NCBI GenBank assembly: GCA_022559845.1
Contig: CM040125.1
Location: 286,302,200 to 286,366,199, forward strand
Length of the DNA: 64,000 bases
Source: Amorphophallus konjac
Taxonomy: Eukaryota; Streptophyta; Magnoliopsida; Alismatales; Araceae
Direction: 5' to 3'
Below the pieces are notes generated by a model. The model ran no database searches, had not been told where the DNA came from, and saw only the letters and a program-made list of their open reading frames with translations. Position numbers and translations under genes: made by a program. Position 1 is the stretch's first letter. Each line of letters opens with the position of its first letter. This document shows, in pieces, positions 44,287 to 55,986 of this stretch.

Positions 44287-46179
44287 TGTTGCATCCCTAC
44301 GGTTTTGATGATGTCTCACACTATAAATCAATTTATTTTATTGCATTCTTGCAATAAAGGTTTGTGCATCTTCCTATTTATATGCAGTCAATAGATCAGT
44401 GCATGCCTTACTCTAGACATGGTGGTAAGTCCTTGCCTCGGTGCAAGTCTCTTTTAATAAGCTCAACACTTGTGCTCGTCTCAGTAGAGCTCGGTGGATC
44501 TCGCATTAAGTTCGTGCATATTTTGCCACGGGGCATCTCTTTGTTTCTAAGCATGAAGGAGGTCTGTGCTTGTTGCATGATTTAGCTCCGTGCATTATCT
44601 ATCTTTCATCTTCTTGCTTAAAGCATATTAAGTCAGTGCATGCATTGTCTCATTCATAAAGTGCTTGCCTCGGTGCAAGTCCTTGTTCAAGCACAGGTTC
44701 TGTCGTTCATACTTTGTCTCAGTGCATTTTACTAGGTCATGTGCACCAAGGTCCGTGCCTATCATATCTCTGTATCTCACCTCTTGAGGTCGGTGCAATT
44801 TTAGGGTCGGTGCAACTGTTGACTAGAATGCATTACTTAATCTGCTCATTTCTTTATCTCAGTGCAAATTCAACTCCGTGCAAGCTTTGTCTTGCTTATC
44901 TCTTTGTTCTGCTCATTTCTCTCTGCCATCTCGGTGCAGCTCTTGCTTGGACTGCACATCACGACTCGGTGCATTCTTTTTCTTTCTGAATAACATGAAG
45001 TCAGTACATCTTTGTGCCTTATCCCTTCATGTCAGTGCACATCTGTTGCACATTTGAACTCTATGGTCCGTGCTTATGTCATCGTGAGTTTTCACAAGTC
45101 AGTGCAATGGCTGACTTGGAAACTCCTACTCTGTGCAGTTTATGCTTACTTACTCGCTTCATCCGTAAAACTTGTGCTAAGTGTGTGACAAAGTGTTTAT
45201 TCCTTTTCTGACAGTTTGTCTGTGCATTCACCAGGTAAATGGCACGTGATCCGAGGAAGATAGAGGCCGAGAATATTCCTACACGTGCCCCAACCTTTCA
45301 GGTGGGAAACATGGTATCCACATGCCTAAGTTTCTGGAGCAGACATATATATATATGCTGAGGAAAAGGGTTCGAAAGATAGTATGGAACAGTAGAAAAT
45401 GGAGAGAAGCATGAGAGCAGTGCTGGTGATCTAGAGAGAAAACAAGAGAAAAACTACTCCATCCAGAGTAGAGAGAAAATTCTGAGAGAAAGTTGTCTGT
45501 GAATCTGAAGATCTGCTTCTACGGAAGCTACATTATTTTGAATTTGAGATAGTTGTTTTCCATCGGTCTTTTCTTTTCAAGTTTCCTTTGTTTCCCATTC
45601 CATTTTGTTACCCTCCAAACTTGTTCGGAGGAAGGGAGAAGTTGTCCGGTTTCCCTCCACTGCTCTTGGAGAAAGAGAGGTTTGATCTAGTTTTGTGAGT
45701 TGCTTGGGAGCAATTTCACTGGGTTCCCTTTGCTACGTGCAAAGGAAGGGAGATCGGTTCCCTAGTGCTTCTTCTGGTTGATCAGAAGGCTGAGGAGGGT
45801 GTTCCTCAGGGCAAGCTGTTTGGCAGCAATTGTCGCAGACTGAGTCTGTTGTGTGCGATTGACCAATTGCAAGGAAACCTTACTCTTCTGAGTGAGGGGT
45901 GGATGTAGATTGCGGGTAGCAATCGAACCACCTAAAAACCCTCTATCTCTCTTGTGGATTTGCCTGTCTACTTTGTGTTTGCTCTTCATCTACTTGATAT
46001 ATTGCTCCATCGCGTATTTCTTTCTAGATCTCTATCCATTGTCCAGATACTTCTATTACCTTTCTTCGAAGTTTTTATCACTACTATTTGAGGGGTTGAG
46101 TAATTGTTACTGAGCTTATCGAATTTGGGAGTGATCTATTCATCCCCCCCTTCTATCTCACTTTCCGCTGTGCGTATCA
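44287..46179 (+). repeat. Copia 3' LTR
   Basis: Matches the 5' LTR over its length with scattered substitutions and small gaps. It ends GTGCGTATCA before an AT microsatellite. Confidence 0.92.
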
Positions 46180-46380
46180 ATATATATATATATATATATA
46201 TAGTTGTGTTTATAAAAATAATATATTTTATTTTTTTAGTAATTTTATTTTCACATAAAATACAAAATACAAAAAAAAACAACATAATATATATTTATAG
46301 TTGTGTTTTATATAAAACAAACAAAAACTATATATATATATATATAAACATAAACCAACAAAACAAAAAAATAAATAAAT
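46180..46380. repeat. AT-rich microsatellite region
   Basis: (AT)n, then A/T-rich DNA with a second (AT)n near 46330-46347. It may continue the AT-rich U3 of the interrupted old Tat LTR, but the match is too weak to claim. Confidence 0.7.
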
Positions 46381-46664
46381 AACTATCATAATACCTACCC
46401 CACACCCCATTTAATTATGTATCTTGTCTCCAAATAATTCTCTCCCTCTCCATGCACTCACCTCCCTCTCTCCCCAATAATTCCCCTCTAATCATCTAAT
46501 CTTTTTTTCTCCCTCTCTCCCTATCTCTCATGTAACCCACTCTCCCACCTTACTCTCATTCTCTCCACACCTCCCATTCCATCCTCCCCTCTCTCATTCA
46601 TTCCCTCACTCTCCCCCTCTCAATCCGAAACCCATTGCCAAACTCCCCATCCCACATTCTGATG
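46381..46664. repeat. Pyrimidine-rich tract
   Basis: C/T-rich with many CTCTC and CCCTCTC runs. It is similar in style to 59466-61280. No gene is seen. Confidence 0.6.
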
Positions 46665-47500
46665 GAGACATCAGAGCAAGAGCACTAACTTTTTATTTTT
46701 ACATTTATGTCCTTTAGTTTATTTTTATATCCTTGGGAAAGTATATGTGCAATTATAAGACTTTCTAAGCCAATGTGTCATTCCCTTGGATTCATTAGGT
46801 TGTAGTGTAAAATGTCAATAGGTCCAGCGAGGGGGCCCTCACTCCTTTCCCATTGATCCACATAAGCCATATGGGTCCATGTGGGGCTAGTCAAAGTCCT
46901 AGGTGGCATCTAGAAGGTGAATTGGACACATAGGAGGCAAGTGGTTGAAATTTTCAAAGGGACGCTATCTACCTTACCTACCTAGTCAAGGGCCCCCCTC
47001 TTTTATGGGTCATTTACAATTTTTGTAAAATTCATGTTAGAACTAATTAGTTCTAACCCTAGTGTACCCCCTCCTAACCCTAGATCTAAGGGTAGTTAAT
47101 GGTCTTTTTTTACTTTTCTATAAATACCATGTATTTCCATTTTTATGTAGAATTAATGAAGTGAAAATTGGCATTTACTCTAAGGAAGGGTGCGCCCCTC
47201 TCCCTCTCTCCCTAGTTCTTCTTCCTCCTCCAGCCCTCCAGGGTGTGAAGCACATTCTCTTTAGCCCCTCTGAGTTCCATTTCTGCCGCCGCTGCCGCCA
47301 TCGCATCGCCGTCGCGCCGTCGCCACCATCGTCGGATTCTATCTACATCAAGACAGAAGCTCATCTCCAAATTTTTATCTCTGGTTCTTGGTGTATGATC
47401 GAGCCTGAATTTTGAGGGTTTGTTCTATCCATCTTCTCTCACCTCCAGTTTAAATTTCGTGTCATTTGGAATTCATTTGGTATTTTTCCTGCGTTTATTG
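46665..47500 (+). other. LTR-like promoter fragment
   Basis: Non-repetitive sequence with TATAAATA at 47119-47126 followed by C/T-rich leader-like DNA with CCGCCGCTGCCGCC. Composition and layout (AT-rich upstream, TATA, pyrimidine-rich downstream) fit the end of a gypsy LTR truncated at 47500 by the next element. Its partner is not in the window. Confidence 0.35.
47119..47126 (+). promoter_or_regulatory. TATA box in LTR-like fragment
   Basis: TATAAATA flanked by CTTTTC and CCATG, a strong plant TATA match. Confidence 0.4.
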
Positions 47501-49573
47501 TTGAGAAACCGGCAAGAGCTAGGGTGGTCAATTCTCTCTTGTGCCCGGATCGGGTCACGGTCTCGCTCTCTCTCGCAGCAGCGATGAATATCAATATATA
47601 GCGAGCTAGATTAACCTAACATGCTCTCTAGCAGCGGCATAAACAAGCATATATGAAATAAAGCAAAGTGCCAAGCAAGGAGCGAATACGATACCTCTAC
47701 GCTCTCGGCGTGGGGAAGACGATCCCGGCCGAATTCAGTAACTCCTGGTAACAACAATGAGTTAGATTACAGCAATGAAATATCGCCCACTCCACGCAGG
47801 GAGGTAAAGGGCTACACGAGTGGGCCCGGGAGGACCGATCTCGGATTGACGGGCTGCACTTGATCACCACGCCGACGCGGTTCGGATGGCGTGTTCTACG
47901 GGCCTGTGGGGCCCAAGGATGGCGTTGCCCTCCGGGTCTGCTGGGGTGGGTCCCACTGTGATGGAGACCCCTGGTGTCGCGCCTCCCTAGATGGCGATCG
48001 GCCGAAAACACCGGTCGGAGGTCTGTCGGCTCCGATCTCCACACTTTGGAGTTGCTGCCCACGGACCTGCAGGTTCTATTTTTCGGTGCGTGATCCGGCG
48101 AAATCGGCTGCTGCGATCAATCCTGATGTCGGATCGAGTCACAGAAGGTACCGTTGGAAAGCCCTTTCAAAGTAATCCAACCTAGGGCCATAGAAACAAA
48201 ATGGATCTGCACGGATTTAACCTTAATCATTTTTTGAAGTTGCTATTGGACTGTGCCCGAAATCTTAGGGCAGTAGAAAAGTTTCTTGAGAACTGCCTTT
48301 GACCGCAGGGTAAACCTCGGATTCAGACCTCAACCTCTTCATGAAAGTTATAGAGGGGAAAGAGAGGAAAACGGCAATAGTTTTTGTGAAAGGATTGGTG
48401 GAGGTTTCGATTTGATAGAGATTTTATACTGGTTGATGGTCAGATCTGAACACTGGCAGACAGAACTGTAGAGGGATCTGAAAGTGAATTTTATAAAATA
48501 TGAGATGGTCTTTAGAAATTCTAAAAAAAGTCATGGGTCGAGGGGATGGTGGGTCAAACTTCCAGTAAATTTGGGAGCTCCAGAAAAAATCAAAAAGTTA
48601 TCCGGAGATGAAAAACTCAGGGTTGCTGTCACTGTAGATAGAAACCTGGCAGAACTAGAATTAAATGGTGGACGAAAATGAAAAAATAGAAATCAGGAAG
48701 TAGAGGCCAAACCAATTTTTGTAGAACATGGGAAAACCTCTAGAACACGTCCTGAAAATTTGAGCTCAAGAAGAATTCTTGACAGAGAGATAAAATTCGT
48801 TGAAGAGCCTTCAGTCCTAGATGGATAGAACTTTAGAATCGGCTTCGCGGCTCGATGACGGCACGAACGGCGGCAGCAGCACCTGAGATGAAGATCAGAG
48901 ATAGAGGGGAGGGGATAGAGAGGTTGTACACTCTAGAAATCTGGAGGAAGGAAGAGGAACTAGAGGGAGAGGGTAGGGGCGCACCAAGCACTATGGCATT
49001 CAACAATTTTACTCTTTCATTAATTCCATCAAATGAAAAATTACAAGTATATATGGTAGATGACAAATGACCTTGGGTACCCATAGATCTAGGGTTTGGA
49101 AGGGAAAACTAGGGAGTTCACAAAAGAGTTCTCCCATGTGGTCAAAACACTTAACAATTATTCTAATCAAACTTGGACCATTTCCATTCAAACTCACCTA
49201 AATTTCACCAACCAAGCCTAATAAGGCCAAAATAAGGGGCGCCCCCTACTTGGGCCTTTCTTGGGCCAAGGCTGGTCCAAGGCCATCCATAACCCATGTC
49301 TAGACTTGGGCCTTCCAAATCTTGGTGGTCCATGAGAGGGGGAAAGCCCACTTGGGCCTTAAGTGGCTATTAAGGTCCATAATGATGGCCTTAATGTCCA
49401 ATATGAAATAAGCTCCTAATGGACTCTACTAATGGCAACCTAGTCATGGACTCTACATTACAAGTGGCCCAATGGCTTATTATAAGCCTTACAAGGAGCC
49501 CAAATGAAAGAAATCAAACAAATACACAATTACAATCCCATACAAGCCATAACACACAAATATGTTCCACCCG
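47501..49573 (-). repeat. Left (3') LTR of gag-only element, truncated
   Basis: Matches 56383-58464 throughout, starting TTGAGAAACCGG and ending GTTCCACCCG. It differs by many single substitutions, so it is older than the Tat insertion. Confidence 0.85.
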
Positions 49574-50241
49574 GGTGGGAAGAACTCGACCCCGTCTAGT
49601 AAAGGGGTGACTGCTCGAGTAGCTCCGGTGGATCCATAACTATACCAAGTTTCGCGGGTAAGCTCCACGACAAGTGATCGTCACCTGCTCATTCCGTATA
49701 TACTCGATATGCGCATGCTGCTAGGGGAAGAGGCTAGTGGTGGAACACTCCGAGGTGGGGTCACTCTCAAGGGGAAGGAGGCGGCTCGAAGACTCACTAG
49801 GAATCACCGCTGGGTCCCTGTAGGTGACTAGATCCGGGGCATAGATGTAGAACTGATCCCATACTCATCGAGCGAGTCCACTCGCCTCTTAAGAGACTGA
49901 CATCAACGAGCTTGCACAAGACACATGCAGACTCCGAACAAATCACAAACCACACAAACAAAAGACTGACTCATGCATGACTCTAGATAAACCTATTGTT
50001 AATCCAACCTGTACATGGGTGACGGCGGACCAGGACACCCGAATGTGTGCCATGCATGCATGTTATGTAACCGGAGATGGATAACGTCATGGGGAACTCC
50101 TAGACATCCAACGATGCACCGATCATGGACATTGGGCTTGGATGTGGGAAGTCCGGGAGGTTCGGGTAGTTTAGATGGATCGGGGAAACCAAAGTCTTCA
50201 TTACCCCCAAATGATGGTTCGGACCTATGGCTATGTAGAGG
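49574..50241 (-). other. 3' untranslated part of gag-only element
   Basis: Between the gag stop (50242) and the left LTR. No pol domain or other conserved frame is seen on either strand. Confidence 0.55.
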
Positions 50242-50563
50242 TTACTTGGCCCGAGTGGAAAAGGCGTGATAGTGAACTCCACGGAGGAAGTGGAGTGAAG
50301 ATGGTAGCTCGGGAGGTTCACTAGTGAAGGGGTCAAAAGGGTCGAAGAAGGTATGACCCCGTAAGATGGGTTCCAACATGACATGGTCCAAAGCTTGGAA
50401 TTCATACTCACCATCATACATTATGATCGGTGGGACGACGGACATGTATAGAAAATAGGATTCCTCCCTTGGGCAAAAGGGAATGAAGTCGAGCTCGGCC
50501 GACAAGGGGAGGAATAAGAGAATCTTCGTGGTGACACAACCCACGGTGCACTCGGAGGTAATA
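50242..50563 (-). pseudogene. gag of gag-only element, 3' part
   Basis: C-terminal tail of the gag frame (ESYFLYMSVVPPI, STRAK then stop). Its frame connects with the part at 54930-55986 once the 4.4-kb composite and one copy of the 5-bp flank are set aside. No zinc knuckle is present. Confidence 0.6.
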
Positions 50564-51502
50564 TGATGCGAGACAGAAGTGGGGGGTCTTCTTCTTTCTG
50601 CCCATAGTCGCGTTATAGCCTCCTAGCGCCTTCTTGAAGAACGCAATATATCATTCAAGCGCGTTCACAGACGTTGGCAGAACGATGAACCTCGACGTTG
50701 GGGCTCCCGCGGATGACTCTGGGGGTTCAAAACACAAGGGGAAAACACACAGGATGATGGACAACACACGGGGAACACTAAAATTGAAATCAAACCAACA
50801 TAATACTATCTAGGATAACTTTGGTGAAGGTGGATGTGGGAGTGAGCGGCGGGGAAGGAAGGTGGGTGTAGATGAAGCTAGGGTCGTGAGGAAGCTTGGC
50901 TGGGGCCTCTCACCCGAACCTTTTGTAGGGACGGTGCAGCCGAGCTCCATCCTAACCTTAGCAACATCCTTAGCGGTGGTGAGGGGAGGTGAACGTTGGT
51001 GGAAGAAGAATGAAGCTCTGAATGGAGCCTCACACTCGACCCCATCTCAGAGCCGGTACATCCGGGGCTTTGATCATCCTCCACTGAATGGGAAAGGGAG
51101 AGGATCAGAAGAAGAAGGTTGGGCATCGCACCCGGAGAGGGGAAGAGGAACGGGGGGGTTTCCAAAGATTGGGGGAGATAGCCATGCTATACTCATAAAC
51201 TCTCATAGATTCATTGCTTCTTGTTTTTAATCAAACGAGATGGGATACATATATAGGGGAAGGGGAAGCCAAAACGACGCTAGAACATCGATTACAACCA
51301 TTGAAAATAGCAAACATTGAAGACTTTTGTGAGTTATGGCATCGGGAAGTTGGACCATCTACAGCAGAGTTTCTGTCTAAGATCGCGCTAGGGGAACCTA
51401 GCGCCTTCATCCAGGTCGCGCTACCCAAAGGTAGCGCGTTCATCTTCGGCCTAGCAGCTTCCACGATCAGCTTTGGCCTGGCAGCTTGCTTGATTCCCAT
51501 CA
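50564..51502 (-). repeat. Miniature element LTR, copy 1
   Basis: 939 bp; in sense TGATGGGAATCAAG...CGCATCA. It contains TATATATG (51250 region), two hairpins (51386-51403 and 51417-51438) and a short open frame shared with the other copies. Confidence 0.88.
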
Positions 51503-51595
51503 AACCCCTCCACTTTGGAAGGTTCATCCTCGAACTTCGTAGCTCAAGATCCCAGACTGTGAGAACAGCCGGGTTCCCTAAGTTCTGATACCATT
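51503..51595 (-). other. 93-bp interior of left miniature element
   Basis: In minus sense it starts AATGGTATCAGAACTTAGGG, a methionine-type primer site, and ends AAAGTGGAGGGGTT, a purine tract. Nothing else fits in between. Confidence 0.8.
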
Positions 51596-52533
51596 TGATG
51601 CGGGACAGAAGTGGGGGATCTTCTTCTTTCTACCCATAGTCGCGCTATAGCCTCCTAGCGCCTTCATGAAGAACACGCTATATCGTTCTAGTGCGTTCAT
51701 AGACATTGGCAGAATGATGAACCTCGACGTTGGAGCTCCCGCGGATGACTCTGGGGGTTCAAAACACAAGGGGAAAGCACACAGGATGATGGACAACACA
51801 CGAGGAACACTAAAATTGAAATCAAACCAACCTAATACTATCTAGGATAACTTTGGTGAAGGTGGATGTGGGGGTGAGTGGCGGGGAAAGAAGGTGGGTG
51901 TAGATGATGCTAGGGTCGTGAGGAAGCTTGGCTGGGACCTCTCACCCGAACCTTTCGTAGGGACGGTGCAGCCGAGCTCCATCCTAACCTTAGCAACATC
52001 CTTGGCGGTGGTGAGGGGAGGTGAACGTTGGTGGAAGAAGAACGAAGCTCCGAATGGAGCCTCACACTCGACCCCGTCTCAGAGCCGGTACATCCGGGGC
52101 TTCGATCATCCTCCATTGAAGGGGAAAGGGAGAGTATCAGGAGAAGAAGGTTGGGCATCACACTCGGATAGGGGAGGAGGAAGGGGGGGTTTCCAAAGAT
52201 TGGGGGAGATAGCCATGCTATACTCATAAACTCTCATAGATTCATAGCTTCTTGTTTTTAATCAAACAAGATGGGATACATATATAGGGGAAGGGGAAGA
52301 CAAAACGATGCTAGAACATCCATTACAACCATGGAAAACAGCAAACATTGAAGACTTTTGTGAGTTTCGGCACCGGGAAGTTGGACCGTCTGCAGCAGAG
52401 TTTCTGTCTGAGATCGTGCTAGGGGAACCTAGCGCCTTCATCCAAGTCACGCTACCCAAAGGTAGCACGTTCATCTTCGGCCCAGTAGCTTCCACGATCA
52501 GCTTTGGCCTGGCAGCTTGCTTGATTCCCATCA
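51596..52533 (-). repeat. Miniature element LTR, copy 2
   Basis: 938 bp, starting TGATGCGGGACAG on plus and ending CCCATCA. It is followed by AACATGCGCC of the central filler. Confidence 0.88.
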
Positions 52534-52979
52534 AACATGCGCCAACTGGCTTATCTGTAGGACAACCGCACTTGCGGCCTTACCTTACCGACTTTACAGC
52601 TTTCAGGATTCAGCTTGAATAAAAGGTGCTGAGGTCCATCACGTGCAGAGCCCTTCCAGGCGCGATGCCGAATACGGCGGTGGATAGCTATTTTAGTAGC
52701 CCCCCACGTTCACTGAACGCATGTCTGACAAAGATAAACGTGACTTCAACTTGTCATAGCAGCGGCTCAAACCCTACCTTATTTTTTGTCCTAATGGCCC
52801 CATTGCTGGAAAGGCTCGACTGAATAATGAAATGGATTTTGGAACTACATTATTTAGCAGAATCCTTGAGCTCCTTTTCCGATACCCCCTTCAGTTCATT
52901 AAAAAAAGTTAGAGAGTCCTTGTAAGTTTGGCTAGAGTGGCCTTTCACATGTAAATCATATACCATAAAGAAGAGTGTT
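52534..52979. other. 446-bp central filler between inverted arms
   Basis: Unlike all surrounding elements and not coding in any long frame. Its style (mixed, non-repetitive, low CpG) could fit organellar DNA or a cellular transcript, but I cannot identify it. Confidence 0.5.
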
Positions 52980-53915
52980 TGATGGGAATCAAGCAACCTG
53001 CCAGGCCAAAGCTGATCGTGGAAGCTGCTGGGCCGAAGATGAACGCGCTACCTTTGGGTAGCGCGACCTGGATGAAGGTGCTAGGTTCCCCTAGCGCGAT
53101 CTCAGACAAAAACTCTGCTGCAGACGGCCCAACTTCCCAGTGCCGAAACTCACAAAAGTCTTCAATGTTTACTGTTTTCCATGGTTGTAATCGATGTTCT
53201 AGCATCGTTTTGTCTTCCCCTTCCCCTATATATGTATCCCATCTCGTTTGGTTAAAAACAAGAAGCAATGAATCTATGAGAGTTTATGAGTATAGCATGG
53301 CTATCTCCCCCAATCTTTGGAAACCCCCCCTTCCTCCTCCCCTCTCCGGGTGCGATGCCCAACCTTCTTCTCCGGATCCTCTCCCTTTCTCCTTCAATGG
53401 AGATGATCGAAGCCCCGGATGTACCGGCTATGAGACGGGGTCGAGTGTGAGGCTCCATTCGGAGCTTCGTTCTTCTTCTACCAACGTTCACCCCCCCTCA
53501 CCACCACCAAGGATGTTGCTAAGGTTAGGATGGAGCTCGGCTGCACCGTCCCTACGAAAGGTTCGGGTGAGAGGTCCCAGCCAAGCTTCCTCACAACCCT
53601 AGCATCATCTACACCCACCTTCCTTCCCCGCCGCTCACCCCTACATCCACCTTCACCAAAGTTATCCTAGATAGTATTAGGTTGGTTTGATTTCAATTTT
53701 AGTGTTCCCCGTGTGTTGTCCATCATCCTGTGTGCTTTCCCCTTGTGTTTTGAACCCCCAGAGTCATCCGCAGAGCCCCAACGTCGAGGTTCGTCGTTCT
53801 GCCAACGTCTGTGAACGCGCTAAAACGATATAGCGCGTTCTTCAAGAAGGTGCTAGGAGGCTATAGCGCGACTATGGGCAGAAAGAAGAAGACCCCCCAC
53901 TTCTGTGCCGCATCA
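52980..53915 (+). repeat. Miniature element LTR, copy 3
   Basis: 936 bp, TGATGGGAATCAAGC...GCCGCATCA. Confidence 0.88.
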
Positions 53916-54008
53916 AATGGTATCAGAGCTTAGGGAACCAGGCTGTTCTCACAGACTGGGATCTTGAGCTACGAGGTTCGAGGATGAACCTTCCAAAGTG
54001 GAGGGGTT
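53916..54008 (+). other. 93-bp interior of right miniature element
   Basis: Starts AATGGTATCAGAGCTTAGGG (initiator-methionine primer site) and ends AAAGTGGAGGGGTT (purine tract). Confidence 0.85.
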
Positions 54009-54929
54009 TGATGGGAATCAAGCAAGCTGCCAGGCCAAAGCTGATTGTGGAAGCTGCTGGGCTGAAGATGAACGCGCTACCTTTGGGTAGCGCGACCTGG
54101 ATGAAGGTGCTAGGTTCCCCTAGCACGATCTCAGACAGAAACTCTACTGCAGACGGTCCAACTTCCCGGTGCCGAAACTCACAAAAGTCTTCAATGTTTG
54201 CTGTTTTCCATGGTTGTAATCGATGTTCTAGCGTCGTTTTGTCTTCCCCTTCCCCTATATATGTATCCCATCTCGTTTGATTAAAAACAAGAAGCAATGA
54301 ATCTATGAGAGTTTATGAGTATAGCATGGCTATCTCCCCCAATCTTTGGAAACCCCCCCTTCCTCCTCCCCTCTCCGGGTGCGATGCCCAACCTTCTTCT
54401 CCTGATCCTCTCCCTTTCCCATTCAATGGAGGATGATCGAAGCCCCGGATGTACCGGCTCTGAGACGGGGTCGAGTGTGAGGCTCCATTCAGAGCTTCGT
54501 TCTTCTTCCACCAACGTTCACTTCCCCTCACCACCGCCAAGGATGGAGCTCGGCTGCACCGTCCCTACGAAAGGTTTGGGTGAGAGGCCCCAGCCAAGCT
54601 TCCTCACGACCCTAGCATCATCTACACCCACCTTCCTTCCCCGCCGCTCACCCCCACATCCACCTTCACCAAAGTTATCCTAGATAGTATTATGTTAGTT
54701 TGATTTCAATTTTAGTGTTCCCCGTGTGTTGTCCATCATCCTGTGTGCTTTCCCTTTGTGTTTTGAACCCCCAGAGTCATCCGCGGGAGCCCCAACGTCG
54801 AGATTCGTCGTTCTGTCAACGTCTGTGAACGCGCTAGAACGATATAGCGCATTCTTCATGAAGGCGCTACGAGGCTATAGCGCGACTATGGGCAGAAAGA
54901 AGAAGACCCCCCACTTCTATCCCGCATCA
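54009..54929 (+). repeat. Miniature element LTR, copy 4
   Basis: 921 bp. It lacks about 15 bp present in the other copies near 54540 (after CCGCCAAGGATG), a deletion between short repeats. It is followed by TAATG. Confidence 0.88.
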
Positions 54930-55986
54930 TAATGGACCCTAAGGCCGGATGGGTGAAGCTAAGACTAGTGGGTTGGTCGAAGCCTCGGGCCAATAAATGT
55001 GTCAACTTCCATTGCGTGTCTAATCTCATAAAAAGGTCATCCAATGTATCAACATGGTGACTAGACCGAAAGGTAGTGTGGAAGGAGTTGACAGGCACTA
55101 TAGGTAAGGTGGGGTCCATTGATGGATATGGACGTGGGACCAAGCCATCCTTGAGCCAACTAAGAAGTGGCTCGGGTATGTATAGCATTCCCGTAAGAAA
55201 CACGGGTGGCTCGGGTTTTGGTGGCTCCAAAAAAGATGGTTCCGAATAAAGTTCGGAAGTAGATAGCAATGGAGCACTCACGGATGGTGAAGAAGCACAT
55301 GTCCTTTCCAACCAATCCCAAAACTTTTTCTCGATCTCCTCAAAGGAGCGGGTTGGAGTGGGGACCTCGGAGTGGACTTGCTCCTCGGCTCTCGGCTCGG
55401 GTGTGGACCTAGACTCGACTAGAAGCGAGACTTCCACTTGGTTGGAAGTGACTGGGCGGACCACTTGATTGGGGTTTCTTTGGAGGGCTTGGGTGGGGGT
55501 GAAGGGGCGGGGTTGGTTGGAGGTGTGGCCCAGTTGATTGCGGGTGAGTTGGTGGGGATGGCTAGTGGTATGACCCCCGTAGTTGGAGGTAGGTGGACGG
55601 GGAAGGTAGACCCTCCTAAGCGCTCTCTTCATATCCCACCATGACTCGATGGGCCTTAGCCTCCTATCTTCGCGGAAGTACTTGATGTCCCTCCATGTTT
55701 CAGCGGCTTCATAGAAAAGTCACCTTTTGGCTAAGTTGACTTGCGCGGGACCAGACATAAGGTAACACTCAAAGTAGTCGTCCATGACGGCTTCCCACTC
55801 TAAGTAGTCACTCGGGTTTTCGGAGCCGTAGAAGTCCCAGGCTTCGGGCCTTTTGGGGTGGTTCGGGTGGTCCTTCCATTTTAGATAGTATCGCCACCAT
55901 GGATAAGATCCGGGTGTTTGGTAATCCATGGGGCACGGGGAAGCTAGTGGATGGCCATGCCGACACTTGGACAAAACACTAGACAT
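54930..55986 (-). pseudogene. gag of gag-only element, 5' part
   Basis: Retrotrans_gag signature on minus: PSDYLEWEAVMDDYFECYL, then LFYEAAETWRDIKYF and SWWDMKRALRRVYLP. A P/T/S-rich linker follows and then a C-terminal part (GMLYIPEPLLSWLKDG). A nonsense codon lies at 55720-55722. The frame is cut at 54930 by the composite and resumes at 50563. Gypsy-type capsid; no protease or pol follows. Confidence 0.8.

Larger units (their letters stand above)
35675..46179 (+). mobile_element. Full-length Ty1/copia element, coding region decayed
   Basis: 5' LTR 35675-37572 (1,898 bp), primer site, gag, protease, integrase, RT, RNase H, a 1.4-kb spacer, a classic polypurine tract and 3' LTR 44287-46179 (1,893 bp). 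LTR ends are TGTT...TATCA. It is inserted in the LTR of the old Tat element. Several stops occur in gag and three in pol, while the LTRs remain very similar, so it became defective early or moved with help. The coding wording is close to the copia remnant at 1-3405. It is likely of the SIRE/Maximus type, but I see no envelope-like gene. Confidence 0.93.
50564..54929. mobile_element. Palindromic composite of two miniature LTR elements
   Basis: Four copies of one LTR in the order reverse, reverse, forward, forward. Left unit: LTR 50564-51502, interior 51503-51595, LTR 51596-52533 (minus). Right unit: LTR 52980-53915, interior 53916-54008, LTR 54009-54929 (plus). They are separated by 446 bp of other DNA. 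The outer flanks are TAATA and TAATG, one mismatch from a 5-bp duplication, while neither unit has a duplication of its own. This suggests the whole 4.4 kb inserted at once into the gag gene. The arms form a nearly 2-kb inverted repeat. Confidence 0.8.

Noticed and set aside
47062..47415. 117-codon frame after the TATAAATA motif
   Set aside because: The frame starts upstream of the TATA box and has no domain. It fits an LTR leader better than a gene.
52979..53602. 207-codon frame across the third mini-element LTR
   Set aside because: It crosses the U3, TATA and R boundaries, is broken in the other three copies and shows no domain.
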